Shown: positions 46,544 to 55,296, counted from the stretch's first letter. The stretch is 64,000 nucleotides of DNA from Treponema maltophilum ATCC 51939 (GCF_000413055.1 NZ_KE332518.1:327490-391489); one strand, 5' to 3'. Translations and numbers: made by a program. The notes: a model not told the origin generated them from the letters alone.

Positions 46544-48613
46544 TCAGCGCATAATTTCGCGCACTATATCGTGGGTTGTTTTGCCGTAATACAGACACGC
46601 GTATAGCGATGCGGCCGTGAGTATTTTGCGGCCGTATTCGCGCGTTTCGGTGTAGGGAAGAACTTCCAAAAGCAAATCTTTGCTCAGCTCCGGATATGCG
46701 GCATTCCAGCGGCGTACTTTAGTGATGCCCGCGTTGTACGAAAAGAGGGCGAGCAGATTGGAATCGTTCAGGCGGCCGATTAATTCTTTCAAATAAAAGA
46801 TTCCGAATTCGATGTTTGTGCCCGGATCCGCGATATCGTAGCTGCGGATTTTGAGTTTGCGCGCAATGTCGGATGCGGTACTTTGCATAAGCTGCGTTAA
46901 GCCGACGGCTCCCGCATTTGAACGAATGTCTTTATCGAAAAAGCTTTCGCTGCGGATAAGCGCATAGGCAAGGTATTCGGGAAGTGCATAACGCATGCAC
47001 AGGTTTTCAACCGTGTCGTTGTAAAAACGCGGGTACAGCATTTGAAGCTGCGTGTTCTTTATGGGAACATCGCTTTGGCCGAATGTCCATACGGCGGTTC
47101 TGAGTGCTTGCGGGTACAGTTTTTTTTCTATGAGCGCGGCGTTCAGCTGTGATGCCGCTTCCGAACCGATATGATCTTTAAATCGTAAAAAAAGCGGGTA
47201 AAGCTTATCGTCGCAGCCGTTTTCAGCACATTCTTTTAAAAGCCGTTCGGCTTGCGCGTTCGGCCAAACGCTTTGCTTTTTTTTACGCTGCAAAAGCGAG
47301 CGCTCTATGTCTGCAAAGGGAATGTCCAAACGTTCGGCGGCCAAAAGCCGGTAGTATAGGCTTCCTTCGGTGTTTTTATAGGAAATCTCGTATGCGCTTT
47401 TATAGTCGGCGTCGGGAATTGTTGACGCAAGCAAGCCCGTTTCGGCAAGGCGGCCGGCGACAAAGGCGTATTTTGAGCAGGCATCGGCCGACATGTACTG
47501 CGACAAATTTCGGTACACTTCGTAATAGCCTTTCCAATTGCGTGCCGCAAGAAGTTCGTAAGACAAAAGTTCGAGCGTATCGTCAAAAAAGGAAGGATCG
47601 CGCCATTGCGGGGCATATTTTTGCAGGATGCCGATTGCCGTCCGCGCGGAATTTTTCAAAGCCGCATCGGCATAGTTCCACAAAATTCTGTCGAACAATT
47701 GCGCGTCGGTTACCGTTTGCAGCAGCAGTTCGAATTGCTCAAAGGCGCGCGCCCGGTAAGATTCTCCGCTTCGGGCATAGAGGCGGGCGGCGCACAAGAG
47801 GCAGAAAAGCGCCCGTTTATCCCCTTCGTCAAAGAGGCGTGCGGCATCTTGCATTTGTGCGGCATAGTCCGCGCGCTCGGCCGCATCGCGGCTTCCGTAC
47901 AGGACTGCGGCACATACCTCCGATACGGCATTTTCGCTTCGGCCGCAAAAATCGAAAAAGCGCGATACGGTGTTTTTCGATTCGTCCGTACGTTCCGCTC
48001 TCTCTGCGTTTTGTGCCCGGTCTTTTAAAATGTCGAGTGCGCGCGCATAGTTTTTGGCGTACAGGGTGTTTTTAAACGCGATAAGGTTTTGGAGCCTATC
48101 CGACATATCGGAAAAAAACGGGATAAGATGTTCGTCTGCCGAAAAACGTGCATGTTCGGTGCCGAAGGGTTCGGAAGCGAGCCACTGTGAAAGTTCTTCT
48201 TCCGCGTGCGGGTTTCCGCTGCGGATTAAGGCTGCGATGCGCCAGCGCCGCAACAGATTTTTGTTTTCGATTTGTGCAATAAAATCGATTTCGGTATTTT
48301 TTCCCGCGGCGTTTTGCGGCGCTGGGGAAGACCGTTGCGGCGCGATGTTTTGCGGTTCCGTAAGGGAGATGATTTCATTGAAAGAAAGCTGTTCATACAG
48401 CAAGGGTAAAAGTTCTTCTTTGCTCAACAGCGCGCACAGGCTGCCGTCGGTTTTTAAACTTTCACGGAAACAACGCAGGGCTTGTCCGTTGTTTTTGCCG
48501 AGGGCCTGTAATCCTTCAACATATAAGGAAGGTGAAGAATCATGTTTGCGCGCCGCACACGACACAAGGGAACAAACTAATAAGAGCGGAAAAAAGAATT
48601 TCGTGCGCGGCAT
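46544..48613 (-). CDS. Soluble-type lytic murein transglycosylase lipoprotein
   Basis: 689 aa. Lipoprotein signal with lipobox LVSC (Cys near residue 18). A long helical superhelix (about 60-520) precedes the SLT catalytic domain (about 540-689): IRSESFFD with the catalytic Glu, GAVGLTQLMQSTA, LALFSYNAG and YTETREYGRKI. It cleaves peptidoglycan glycan strands from the periplasmic side of a membrane. The long frame starts inside the LysM gene; ATG 48613, five bases after that gene's stop, gives the lipoprotein signal. Operon with the LysM gene. Confidence 0.9.
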   Translation of the reverse strand: MPRTKFFFPLLLVCSLVSCAARKHDSSPSLYVEGLQALGKNNGQALRCFRESLKTDGSLCALLSKEELLPLLYEQLSFNEIISLTEPQNIAPQRSSPAPQNAAGKNTEIDFIAQIENKNLLRRWRIAALIRSGNPHAEEELSQWLASEPFGTEHARFSADEHLIPFFSDMSDRLQNLIAFKNTLYAKNYARALDILKDRAQNAERAERTDESKNTVSRFFDFCGRSENAVSEVCAAVLYGSRDAAERADYAAQMQDAARLFDEGDKRALFCLLCAARLYARSGESYRARAFEQFELLLQTVTDAQLFDRILWNYADAALKNSARTAIGILQKYAPQWRDPSFFDDTLELLSYELLAARNWKGYYEVYRNLSQYMSADACSKYAFVAGRLAETGLLASTIPDADYKSAYEISYKNTEGSLYYRLLAAERLDIPFADIERSLLQRKKKQSVWPNAQAERLLKECAENGCDDKLYPLFLRFKDHIGSEAASQLNAALIEKKLYPQALRTAVWTFGQSDVPIKNTQLQMLYPRFYNDTVENLCMRYALPEYLAYALIRSESFFDKDIRSNAGAVGLTQLMQSTASDIARKLKIRSYDIADPGTNIEFGIFYLKELIGRLNDSNLLALFSYNAGITKVRRWNAAYPELSKDLLLEVLPYTETREYGRKILTAASLYACLYYGKTTHDIVREIMR

Positions 48614-48618
48614 ACTCG

Positions 48619-50133
48619 TTATCGGGGCGGAATGTTGATATAGGTTCCCGCGATAATCAAATCGGGATTTTTTATCTTGTTTTCGCGCGCGATAATCGGA
48701 TACAGCCACGGATTCCGATAGTACGTATCCGAAAGGTCCCAGAGCGTATCGCCCCATTTTATAAGATAACGAACCGTTTGCGGTTTTGCTTCGGGAGCGG
48801 GTTCGGTTTTTTCGGGGATGACTTCCTGCTTTTCCACCTTTTCCTGTTCCACAATAACGATTGTGTTTTCTTCGGGAGCGGGAGGAACGGCGTCTTTCGG
48901 CTGCTCCTTTTGATCGGGCGGCTCAACCGTAACGATATTCGCATCGGCGTTTTGCGTGCCGCCGCGATTTTTCCACGGAAGACGTAAAAAGATGCCGATG
49001 ACGGCGAGGATGCACAAAAGTGCGCAGATAATGCAGATGAGCATCGGAATGCGGCACTTTTTTTTGCCGGCGTTTTCGTCTATGTCGTCGGGTAAATTCA
49101 AATCGTACAAGGGCGGATTCTCCTTTGCTGCGGATGGTGATTTTACAAAATCGTTTTCTTTATCTTCAGCCGAGTCAAAGTTCAAGTCGCTGTCTTCCAA
49201 ATTGAAGTCGCCGAAATCGGCAAAATTGTCTTCGGATTCGGCGGTTTGTTCGGCAGACGTCTCCGGTACACTTCCAATATCGGTCGGTTTTTCTTCCGTC
49301 TGCCGTTCTTTCGACTCGTCAGTCGATACATCGAATTCATCGGCGTCGAAGTCGGGCATGTCGAACGAAAAATCGTCGGTTTTGCCGGCGGCCATTTCCG
49401 TGTCGCCCGGCATTGTGCTGTCGGCTGCGTCATCGCCGAGTGCTTCGGATCCTTCGGTACTTTCGGTTTCTTCGGAAAAATCGGGGATTTCCGGCATCGC
49501 GGCCGCTGCGGATTTTTCGCCGTCGGAATCGTCAAAGTTCAAATCGCTGTCTTCCAAATCGAAGTCGCCGAAGTCGGCAAAATCGTCTTTTGATTCGGTA
49601 CTTTTTTCAACAGGCGTATCCGGTGCATCTTTAAGATCGACCGGTTCATCTTTCACCGGCTTTTCTTTCGGCTCATCGGCAGTCGGAACTGCGAATTCGT
49701 CCGTGTCGAAATCGGGCATTGCCGTGTGTACATCTTCGGCAAAAACCGGTTCGGCATCGGTTACCGTAAAATCGCTTTGAGTTTGCAGCTGCGATTCGGG
49801 CATATTTACCAATGAAACGCGGATGTCGGAGCTGTTGCCGGTTTCGGAGTCGACAACCTTTGCCGTAAGCACATTGTTTTCATCGAGGTTGATGTTGAGA
49901 TTCATCGTCGGTTCCCGTTTGGGATGCGGAACGAGATGTTCTATGAGCAGAGTGTCGACGTAAGCGGGCTCGTCGATGCTGCCCGGTTCTTTTTTATACA
50001 AATGGATTCGGGCTGTCGTTTGTCCGTCGCGTACGGTCGTCAGTTCGATTGTTTTATTATCCGGCTTTCCGTCCTGCAAAATGGGGTAAAACGATCCGTC
50101 CGCCTGTTTTATTCCGATAATTTCGTTACTCAT
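48619..50133 (-). CDS. Hsp70 substrate-binding-like domain, acidic repeats, membrane helix and LysM domain
   Basis: 504 aa. Residues about 20-110 resemble the beta-sandwich peptide-binding domain of DnaK: IELTTVRDGQTTARIHLYK, then EHLVPHPKREPTMNLNINL, then NNVLTAKVVDSETG. No Hsp70 ATPase domain is present. Residues about 115-345 are acidic, with two copies of an FADFGDF-LEDSDLNFD motif (near 185 and 305). One membrane helix at about 362-385, then a LysM domain (455-504, WGDTLWDLSDTYYRNPWLYP). Predicted topology: Hsp70-like part in the cytoplasm, LysM binding peptidoglycan outside. A GAGG site precedes the ATG. Followed by the lytic transglycosylase. Confidence 0.8.
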   Translation of the reverse strand: MSNEIIGIKQADGSFYPILQDGKPDNKTIELTTVRDGQTTARIHLYKKEPGSIDEPAYVDTLLIEHLVPHPKREPTMNLNINLDENNVLTAKVVDSETGNSSDIRVSLVNMPESQLQTQSDFTVTDAEPVFAEDVHTAMPDFDTDEFAVPTADEPKEKPVKDEPVDLKDAPDTPVEKSTESKDDFADFGDFDLEDSDLNFDDSDGEKSAAAAMPEIPDFSEETESTEGSEALGDDAADSTMPGDTEMAAGKTDDFSFDMPDFDADEFDVSTDESKERQTEEKPTDIGSVPETSAEQTAESEDNFADFGDFNLEDSDLNFDSAEDKENDFVKSPSAAKENPPLYDLNLPDDIDENAGKKKCRIPMLICIICALLCILAVIGIFLRLPWKNRGGTQNADANIVTVEPPDQKEQPKDAVPPAPEENTIVIVEQEKVEKQEVIPEKTEPAPEAKPQTVRYLIKWGDTLWDLSDTYYRNPWLYPIIARENKIKNPDLIIAGTYINIPPR

Positions 50134-50147
50134 AAAAACCTCACTTA

Positions 50148-50176
50148 ATCGTAGTATGCTTGAACAATCTTGTCAA
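50148..50176 (-). promoter_or_regulatory. Promoter of the LysM-transglycosylase operon
   Basis: Minus strand: TTGACA (50171-50176), 17-base spacer, TACGAT (50148-50153). Back to back with the TPR gene promoter. Confidence 0.6.
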
Positions 50177-50193
50177 TGGCTAAATTTCTTTTC

Positions 50194-50222
50194 TTGACAT
50201 TATGTTTAATCGAAGGCATAAT
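50194..50222 (+). promoter_or_regulatory. Promoter of the TPR gene, leaderless arrangement
   Basis: TTGACA (50194-50199), 17-base spacer, CATAAT (50217-50222), then 7 bases to ATG 50230. A strong promoter with no space for a ribosome binding site. Confidence 0.7.
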
Positions 50223-50229
50223 GTCCTTT

Positions 50230-51567
50230 ATGGATTCATTATTTCCTATATTAATTGGAATTGGAGCCGCATGCGCCGTAGTTGCTTTGATTCTTATTTT
50301 TGCCTCGTCCAAAAACGGGCAGCAAAAAAAACAAAAACCGAAAAGCCGCGGTTCCATTATACGAGCGGCTGAAAAAAGGCTTGCACAGGATCCGCGCGAT
50401 CCGGCAGCGCTCCTTCCTTTGAGCGAGTTGTACTATAAAGAACAACAATGGGAAAAAGCGTTCCCGCTGCTTGTGACGCTTGCCGAACTCGTACCGATGT
50501 ATCCCGAAATAGATATGTTCCAAACCGCTTTGCGCTACGGAATTTGTTCCGTAAAGCTCGGAAAACTTTCCGATGCGCTCAAGGCGCTTTCGGTTGCGCG
50601 CCGCGAAAAGCCCGACAGTTTTGAAACGAACTTTTATTTGGGGCAGGCTTTTTATCTTAATAAAGATTACGATAAGGCGATTCCGTGCTTTAAAAAAGCG
50701 TTATCGCAGGGAAGTGAAATTCCCGAAGTGTTTGAATATTTGGGACTGTCGTTGTACCGCGGCCGCTTGTTCCGCGAAGCGCTGCCGTATTTGAAGCGCG
50801 CTTTGGAAGTAAAGCCCGAAAGCCGCGAGATTTTGTTTTCGTTGGCCGATTCGATGTATGCGTGCAGTATGGGCGATAAAGCGCTGAAGGTTTTTATGCA
50901 TTTGCGCCCCGATCCCGAATACGGTGCGAAAGCCTGCCTTTTGGCCGGCAGCATTCATTCGTTCGGCAATCAAAACGCGCAGGCTATTCAGGATTACGAA
51001 ATCGGCCTCAAGCATGAAGACGCTCCGCTCGATGTGCTCACGCAAATCCGTTATAACCTGGCACAGATTTATCTGCAGGAAAACGACATGGTGAAAGCGC
51101 TGGCCCTGCTTCAAACCATTCAAATGACCGTTCCCGGCTATAAAGATGTGCGCGCTCTGATCACGCGATATCAGGAATTAAGCCAAAACAATACGCTCAA
51201 AACATACTTGATGGCAACGAACAGCGACTTTGTCGCGCTGTGCCGCAAAATCGTTTCGGTGTTTTATTCGAAGGCGACGGTTCGAATTCTTGCGGTGGAC
51301 GCCAAGCCCGACGTTGCCGAAATCCAAACCGAAATCGATACGATAAAATGGGAAGATTCCGTTGTATTCCGTTTTTACCGCAACACCGGATCCACAGGCG
51401 AATTGTTTATTCGCGATTTTCACGGACGTATCCGCGATTTAAAAGCCGGGCGCGGCATTTGCGTAACGGCCGGCACCTATTCGGAAGATGCGAAGAAATA
51501 CGTCGAAGGCCGCCCCATAGATTTGGTGGACAAGGCGCAACTGCTGAAAATATTCAATAAGCTTTAA
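50230..51567 (+). CDS. Membrane-anchored TPR protein with Mrr-like C-terminal domain
   Basis: 445 aa. One N-terminal membrane helix (about 4-24), a basic stretch, TPR-type helical repeats (about 45-330; NFYLGQAFYLNKDYDKAIPCFKKAL is a clear unit), and a C-terminal domain (about 340-445). The end, GRGICVTAGTYSEDAKKYVEGRPIDLVDKAQLLKIF, matches the pattern of the Mrr restriction-endonuclease fold (VTTSGF-EEA-E-A...IELIDG-EL), though I do not see a full catalytic D-QxK set, so it may be a binding module. ATG 50230 is chosen because it follows a consensus promoter; earlier in-frame starts lie inside that promoter. Its last 35 bases form part of the island's left repeat. Confidence 0.8.
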   Translation: MDSLFPILIGIGAACAVVALILIFASSKNGQQKKQKPKSRGSIIRAAEKRLAQDPRDPAALLPLSELYYKEQQWEKAFPLLVTLAELVPMYPEIDMFQTALRYGICSVKLGKLSDALKALSVARREKPDSFETNFYLGQAFYLNKDYDKAIPCFKKALSQGSEIPEVFEYLGLSLYRGRLFREALPYLKRALEVKPESREILFSLADSMYACSMGDKALKVFMHLRPDPEYGAKACLLAGSIHSFGNQNAQAIQDYEIGLKHEDAPLDVLTQIRYNLAQIYLQENDMVKALALLQTIQMTVPGYKDVRALITRYQELSQNNTLKTYLMATNSDFVALCRKIVSVFYSKATVRILAVDAKPDVAEIQTEIDTIKWEDSVVFRFYRNTGSTGELFIRDFHGRIRDLKAGRGICVTAGTYSEDAKKYVEGRPIDLVDKAQLLKIFNKL

Positions 51568-51602
51568 AGACGTTGAATTTTGCACGCGGAGATATTGCAG
51601 CG
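51533..51602 (+). repeat. Left flanking direct repeat of the cassette island
   Basis: 70 bp made of the last 35 bases of the TPR gene, a short spacer and a decayed copy of the rsmG 3' end. Aligned without gaps to 59962-60031, 58 of 70 positions agree, including the first 22. Here the TPR part is functional and the rsmG part is not: its stop triplet reads TAT instead of TAA. Confidence 0.85.
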
Positions 51603-51603
51603 T

Positions 51604-51646
51604 GCAGCGGGGGGACCCGCTGTCGGCTACGAATCTATGTTCCGGC
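51604..51646 (-). other. Decayed attC end at the last cassette
   Basis: GCAGCGGG...CGCTGTCGGCTACGAA...TGTT closely matches the attC at 58794-58858, but the expected GTTAYAC box is changed to GTTCCGG, and the other half is replaced by the left flanking repeat. It looks like a truncated attC at the array end. Confidence 0.55.
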
Positions 51647-51655
51647 AAAATGACA

Positions 51656-52039
51656 TCAAACAGTAATTTCTATTTGATTATCTTCTATTCCAAGTATACA
51701 ACTTTCGTAATATCCGTCTCCGGTAGTTCTCGGACCGCTGATTACTTTGAATCCGTCATTACTTAATCTTTCCGTAAGAGTATCTACGTTTTCTTTACTT
51801 CCTACACTGAATGCAATATGAACAAATCCCGTTCTTGTAAGATTCTTTTCATCATCAATTATTTCCGGTTTATTCATTAATTCAAGACGAGTTCCGTCTT
51901 CAAATGTAATGAAGTAGGAGCGGAAATTTGTTGTTTTATTATGGTAGCCGTTATTTGATTTTCCGTTGAAATATTTTAAAAAGAAATCTTTGCATTTTTC
52001 CAAATTATTTACATATAACGCAACATGTTCTATTTTCAT
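51656..52039 (-). CDS. VOC-superfamily (glyoxalase/bleomycin-resistance type) protein
   Basis: 127 aa, one VOC unit. N-terminal MKIEHVALYVNNLEKCKDFF with the metal-ligand His5, FEDGTRLELMN with a ligand Glu in the middle, and GFVHIAFSV before the C-terminal GDGYYESCILGIEDNQIEI. The fold includes glyoxalases, dioxygenases and drug-binding proteins; the reaction is not predictable. Last cassette gene before the TPR side. The 260 bases upstream (52040-52299) contain no gene or clear attC. Confidence 0.85.
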   Translation of the reverse strand: MKIEHVALYVNNLEKCKDFFLKYFNGKSNNGYHNKTTNFRSYFITFEDGTRLELMNKPEIIDDEKNLTRTGFVHIAFSVGSKENVDTLTERLSNDGFKVISGPRTTGDGYYESCILGIEDNQIEITV

Positions 52040-52299
52040 AATTACTCCCGGGACTATTTCGATTACCTAAAGCACTTATAGACATTTGTAGATTACCGTA
52101 TCATCTTTTGTAGAAAAATGAAAGTAAATGAGTAGAAATATCCAACCGTAATTATAAATATTTCTATTTCATTATTTTTCTTTAACGAAACTATTTATAT
52201 TTTTTTAGGCTACGGCTCTAATATTCTAACTCTTTCAACATCCTTTATTTTAGTTATATTCAACACGGAAATAACTGCGTTCATTTGTTTTATTCTGTT

Positions 52300-52677
52300 T
52301 TACCAAACGGTTTTTACATCATACAACGGAATCTTTGTGTCTTTTGTAACAATCGTTAAATTATTTTCTTGTGCCATTGTAATGAGAAGCCTATCAAATG
52401 GGTCGCTGTGAATATCAGGCAGGTTTTTTATTAATTCTAAAGATTGACCGGAAACTAAAAGTTCTGCAAATTCTTCTTCCCTGCAGGCATCTATAATATC
52501 TTGGATTGAATTTTTATATTGAAGAAGATTACGGGCCTGTTTTATCGCAATTTCCCATAATGAAACTTTACTGTAGTAGCAAAATTCATTATTGATTATT
52601 TCTTTAGCCGTTCTAGATAGATTTTCACTATCAAACAAATACCAAAGAAGTGCATGAGTATCTAAAAAATATTTCAC
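52300..52677 (-). CDS. vapC: VapC-type PIN-domain toxin
   Basis: 125 aa. PIN acidic residues visible: Asp6 (MKYFLDTHALLW), Glu42 (SLWEIAIK), Asp95 (DPFDRLLI) and Asp113 (TKD). VapC toxins are Mg-dependent RNases, often cutting initiator tRNA or rRNA. Start is GTG 52675-52677, overlapping the antitoxin's ATG-TGA end by 4 bases, the usual antitoxin-first coupling. Confidence 0.9.
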   Translation of the reverse strand: MKYFLDTHALLWYLFDSENLSRTAKEIINNEFCYYSKVSLWEIAIKQARNLLQYKNSIQDIIDACREEEFAELLVSGQSLELIKNLPDIHSDPFDRLLITMAQENNLTIVTKDTKIPLYDVKTVW

Positions 52678-52901
52678 ATATACTCCTTAAAATCTTCCAA
52701 TGGTTCGTCAAACGCCGGTGACATATAGAAATTCCGTTGCTTTAAAATATCCGGGCGACGATTAGGAAATCTTTTTACAGATTCTTCATGTTGTTTTTTA
52801 TAGAGTATTTTATATTGTAAAAATTCCAAATAATTATACACTTCATCCATGTATTCATCCGGAATTGTCTTCAATTTTTCCTGAACAGCAGTTAACGGCA
52901 T
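52674..52901 (-). CDS. vapB: DUF2281-type antitoxin (VapB-like)
   Basis: 75 aa. C-terminal MSPAFDEPLEDFKEYM is the hallmark of DUF2281 antitoxins that pair with PIN toxins. GGGAGG site. A near-perfect inverted repeat lies just upstream. Confidence 0.88.
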   Translation of the reverse strand: MPLTAVQEKLKTIPDEYMDEVYNYLEFLQYKILYKKQHEESVKRFPNRRPDILKQRNFYMSPAFDEPLEDFKEYM

Positions 52902-52914
52902 ACATAACCTCCCA

Positions 52915-52945
52915 TAAAAGTCGTGCTATTTATACGGCTTTTATT
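52915..52945. promoter_or_regulatory. Inverted repeat upstream of vapBC
   Basis: ATAAAAGTCG ... CGGCTTTTAT, ten paired positions with one G-T. It is either the operator through which VapBC represses itself or a terminator for the DUF1697 gene upstream. Confidence 0.45.
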
Positions 52946-53056
52946 TTACACTCCTTACCATTTTCAATATAGCACAGATTGTTAAGTTTTTCCATAATTG
53001 ATTGAATATAATTAAGAACGTGCGGGATTAAACCGCTCTCTATACTTGAATTTTTT

Positions 53057-53102
53057 TGAAACAGCGTTATTAACGATAAGTGGCGCAGTGCGGATGTTAG
53101 GT
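53057..53102 (-). other. Degenerate attC half-site
   Basis: On the plus strand CAGCGTT (53062), AAGTGG and GTTAGGTAATT occur in the same order as in the attC sites at 55297 and 56238, but with extra bases between them and no matching left half. It lies between the DUF1697 and VapBC genes, where a cassette boundary is expected. Confidence 0.4.
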
Positions 53103-53112
53103 AATTTTTTTA

Positions 53113-53637
53113 TCAGCACGTTGCAAGATACCGAGCCGTATTAACATTTCGTATTGTCATATCTTTATATACTTTATGCGATATTATTTTATTCAAACGG
53201 CTTTTATTATAATCTTCCCGTCGAACATTCCAAATTAACGCACCCTTAACATATATTAAGTGTATATATTCTTTTTTTATCGGTAATTCATTTATTATGT
53301 TTTCAGTATCTATTGATTCAAATAAATACGCTACATCGGTTTTTTGATTATCATTATTTCGCCAATCACCGGGGATGCTGTTTGCTATTTTCACCATCTC
53401 ACTTTTTGTCTTTACCAATACTTTTACTTCATTCCCGGTCGTTATATGTAATGCTTTTTCAATATTCTCCGTGATACTGTTTTTCTTATCATGTGATTTA
53501 AAAATCACATTCCCGGAATTGATGTATGTTGAAACGTTTGAAAAACCGCATTGCTCAAACAATGTTTTCAATTCTTTCATATTGATTTTTACCGAGGTTC
53601 CGACATTGATACCCCTGAGCAATGCTATATAATCCAT
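53113..53637 (-). CDS. DUF1697 family protein
   Basis: 174 aa. MDYIALLRGINVGTSVKINMKELKTLFEQCGFSNVSTYINSGNVIF is the defining N-terminal pattern of DUF1697/COG3797, small cytosolic proteins common on mobile DNA. Function unknown. AAGGA site before the ATG. Only 18 bases from the gene upstream and without an attC between them, so these two probably form one cassette. Confidence 0.88.
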   Translation of the reverse strand: MDYIALLRGINVGTSVKINMKELKTLFEQCGFSNVSTYINSGNVIFKSHDKKNSITENIEKALHITTGNEVKVLVKTKSEMVKIANSIPGDWRNNDNQKTDVAYLFESIDTENIINELPIKKEYIHLIYVKGALIWNVRREDYNKSRLNKIISHKVYKDMTIRNVNTARYLATC

Positions 53638-53655
53638 AATAATCCTTATTCCGCC

Positions 53656-54357
53656 CTAAAGTTTACATTTTATTTCAATTTCGATAACGGTTTTGAATTC
53701 CTCTTCTTGTCTTCCTTCTATGTTTAGATTGCCTTCAATATAAAATTTATATTTCTGCTTTCCTACTTTTTTAACTTCATAGATTTGTATCCAACCGGCA
53801 TAAATCTTTTTATCTGCTAATTCTTTTATACAATCAATTGTTTTTATTTCAGTCCCATCAGAATAATGGTAAAATACAATCTTTTTCATCATAGAGTCTG
53901 GGTTAATTAAAATGTTGCCTTCGACATCTTCAAATGGATAGTATGAGCTTACTACTCTGACAATAGAAAGATCTTCGTAGCTCCTGTATTCAAATCTTAT
54001 TCCTCCTCCGGAAGTGCCCCAAACTTTAATCAAGTAATTCTTTGTCCATTTTACATCATTACATGCCCATCCAGGCTCACATTCAGCTATTATTTTCTTT
54101 GTTTCCAGATTATATAATGTCATAAGGAAGGCTTTAGCCTTATCAGGTCTATGATAAACAAGCATTTTTTTATTGTCAGGAGAAATGTAGAAATCTTGAA
54201 TTAGTTCCCAGTTCTTAAAATTTGTAATCTGATTATTGTTTTCGTCATATATTTGCTTATTATATAGCTTCCCATCGATTCTAAATTTTATTTTTTGCGC
54301 AAAAACCGATAAAGATATGACAATCAATGCTGAAAATACCAAAAATACTTTTTTCAT
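53656..54357 (-). CDS. Secreted protein of unknown function
   Basis: 233 aa with signal peptide (residues 1-20, MKKVFLVFSALIVISLSVFA). The mature part is beta-rich with WD-like stretches (YISPDNKKMLVYHRP, WTKNYLIKVWGTSGGG), which suggests a small propeller-like or lipocalin-like extracytoplasmic protein. AGGAGG site at ATG 54357; the frame upstream runs into the attC and is not used. First gene of its cassette. Confidence 0.72.
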   Translation of the reverse strand: MKKVFLVFSALIVISLSVFAQKIKFRIDGKLYNKQIYDENNNQITNFKNWELIQDFYISPDNKKMLVYHRPDKAKAFLMTLYNLETKKIIAECEPGWACNDVKWTKNYLIKVWGTSGGGIRFEYRSYEDLSIVRVVSSYYPFEDVEGNILINPDSMMKKIVFYHYSDGTEIKTIDCIKELADKKIYAGWIQIYEVKKVGKQKYKFYIEGNLNIEGRQEEEFKTVIEIEIKCKL

Positions 54358-54389
54358 TTTCCTCCTAAAAAGCAAGCCGATAGGCTGTC

Positions 54390-54457
54390 GCCATAACATG
54401 CGCTTAACCTGCAAACGGGCTCGACCCGTTTGTCAGTGTTGAAACGGGGGTTATGTG
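54390..54457 (-). other. attC site
   Basis: Plus strand: GCCATAAC (54390-54397), CGCTTAACC, an inner AAACGGG/CCCGTTT stem, TGTTGAAACG and GTTATGTG (54450-54457). The outer and inner boxes pair as in integron attC sites. It closes the cassette of the lipoprotein gene. Confidence 0.85.
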
Positions 54458-54460
54458 AGT

Positions 54461-55264
54461 TTATTTTTTTATATATTGATATTCAACTTTTTTATTATTT
54501 CTATAGGCATATAGAATTCCTTTTTCTTCATCAATTCGAATTTTACCGATTCTAATTTGTTTTTTTGAAGGCATATTTCCATACTGATAAATGCAAAGTA
54601 AACCGTTTTCTATACCCCAATATTCAATTGGACCGGTAATAAAAGAATCCTTTTTGCCATAAGTACAAGTTACTGTTTGCATTCCATCATCCGCCTTATG
54701 AAATACAAAAGTTTCTATTTTCGTATCGGATATAAGCTCAAAACGATGATTGATAATTTCTTCTTCACTCCAATGGAATAATAAATCACTGCTTGTATAA
54801 ATTTCAATCCAGTTGGTAATTTTCTTTATAATTTCATTTCTGTTATCTTCGGATACATGAATATAATGCCAGAAATCTGCTGCACTATGTACTTCTCTTT
54901 TTATATTTTTATACATTACATTTTTAAAGTAATCATCAGACATTTTATACATATCGAGAAGCATACAAATAGCAACATCACCCTCCGTCATAGGACAAAC
55001 CAAATTGGGAATGCAATATTTCGTTTCTTTTGTAGATTTTGCCTTTTCAAGTAGCAAAGTTGTGTTACTATGATTTTCTATTATCTTTCGATAAGTCTTA
55101 TCCAAGGCTTCGATAGAATTTACATTGGCTGTTTTTAATACAATATATTTCTCATTAAGTTTTTTATGCACAAAACTTTCAAATAAATCATTTGCAGATC
55201 TCTTTTTACAAGAAAGAAGACTAATGGAAGATATAAAAAGGAATAGCACTATTTTTACTTTCAT
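54461..55264 (-). CDS. Cassette lipoprotein of unknown function
   Basis: 267 aa. Lipoprotein signal MKVKIVLFLFISSISLLSC with lipobox LLSC, followed by KKRSAND. The rest is helical then beta-rich with no family I recognise. AGAGGA site before ATG 55264; the longer frame starting MQVKR is translated attC sequence. The stop is 4 bases from the attC at 54457. Confidence 0.72.
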   Translation of the reverse strand: MKVKIVLFLFISSISLLSCKKRSANDLFESFVHKKLNEKYIVLKTANVNSIEALDKTYRKIIENHSNTTLLLEKAKSTKETKYCIPNLVCPMTEGDVAICMLLDMYKMSDDYFKNVMYKNIKREVHSAADFWHYIHVSEDNRNEIIKKITNWIEIYTSSDLLFHWSEEEIINHRFELISDTKIETFVFHKADDGMQTVTCTYGKKDSFITGPIEYWGIENGLLCIYQYGNMPSKKQIRIGKIRIDEEKGILYAYRNNKKVEYQYIKK

Positions 55265-55296
55265 TAATTTTTTCCTCTGTTGTCCACAGGGTAATC

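Noticed and set aside
50170-50229. Upstream extension of the TPR protein from TTG 50170
   Set aside because: This stretch contains the -35 and -10 of the gene's own promoter and has no ribosome binding site.
52040-52299. A hidden attC around 52065 (ACCTAAA)
   Set aside because: Only one box-like heptamer with a changed last base and no partner or stem is visible.
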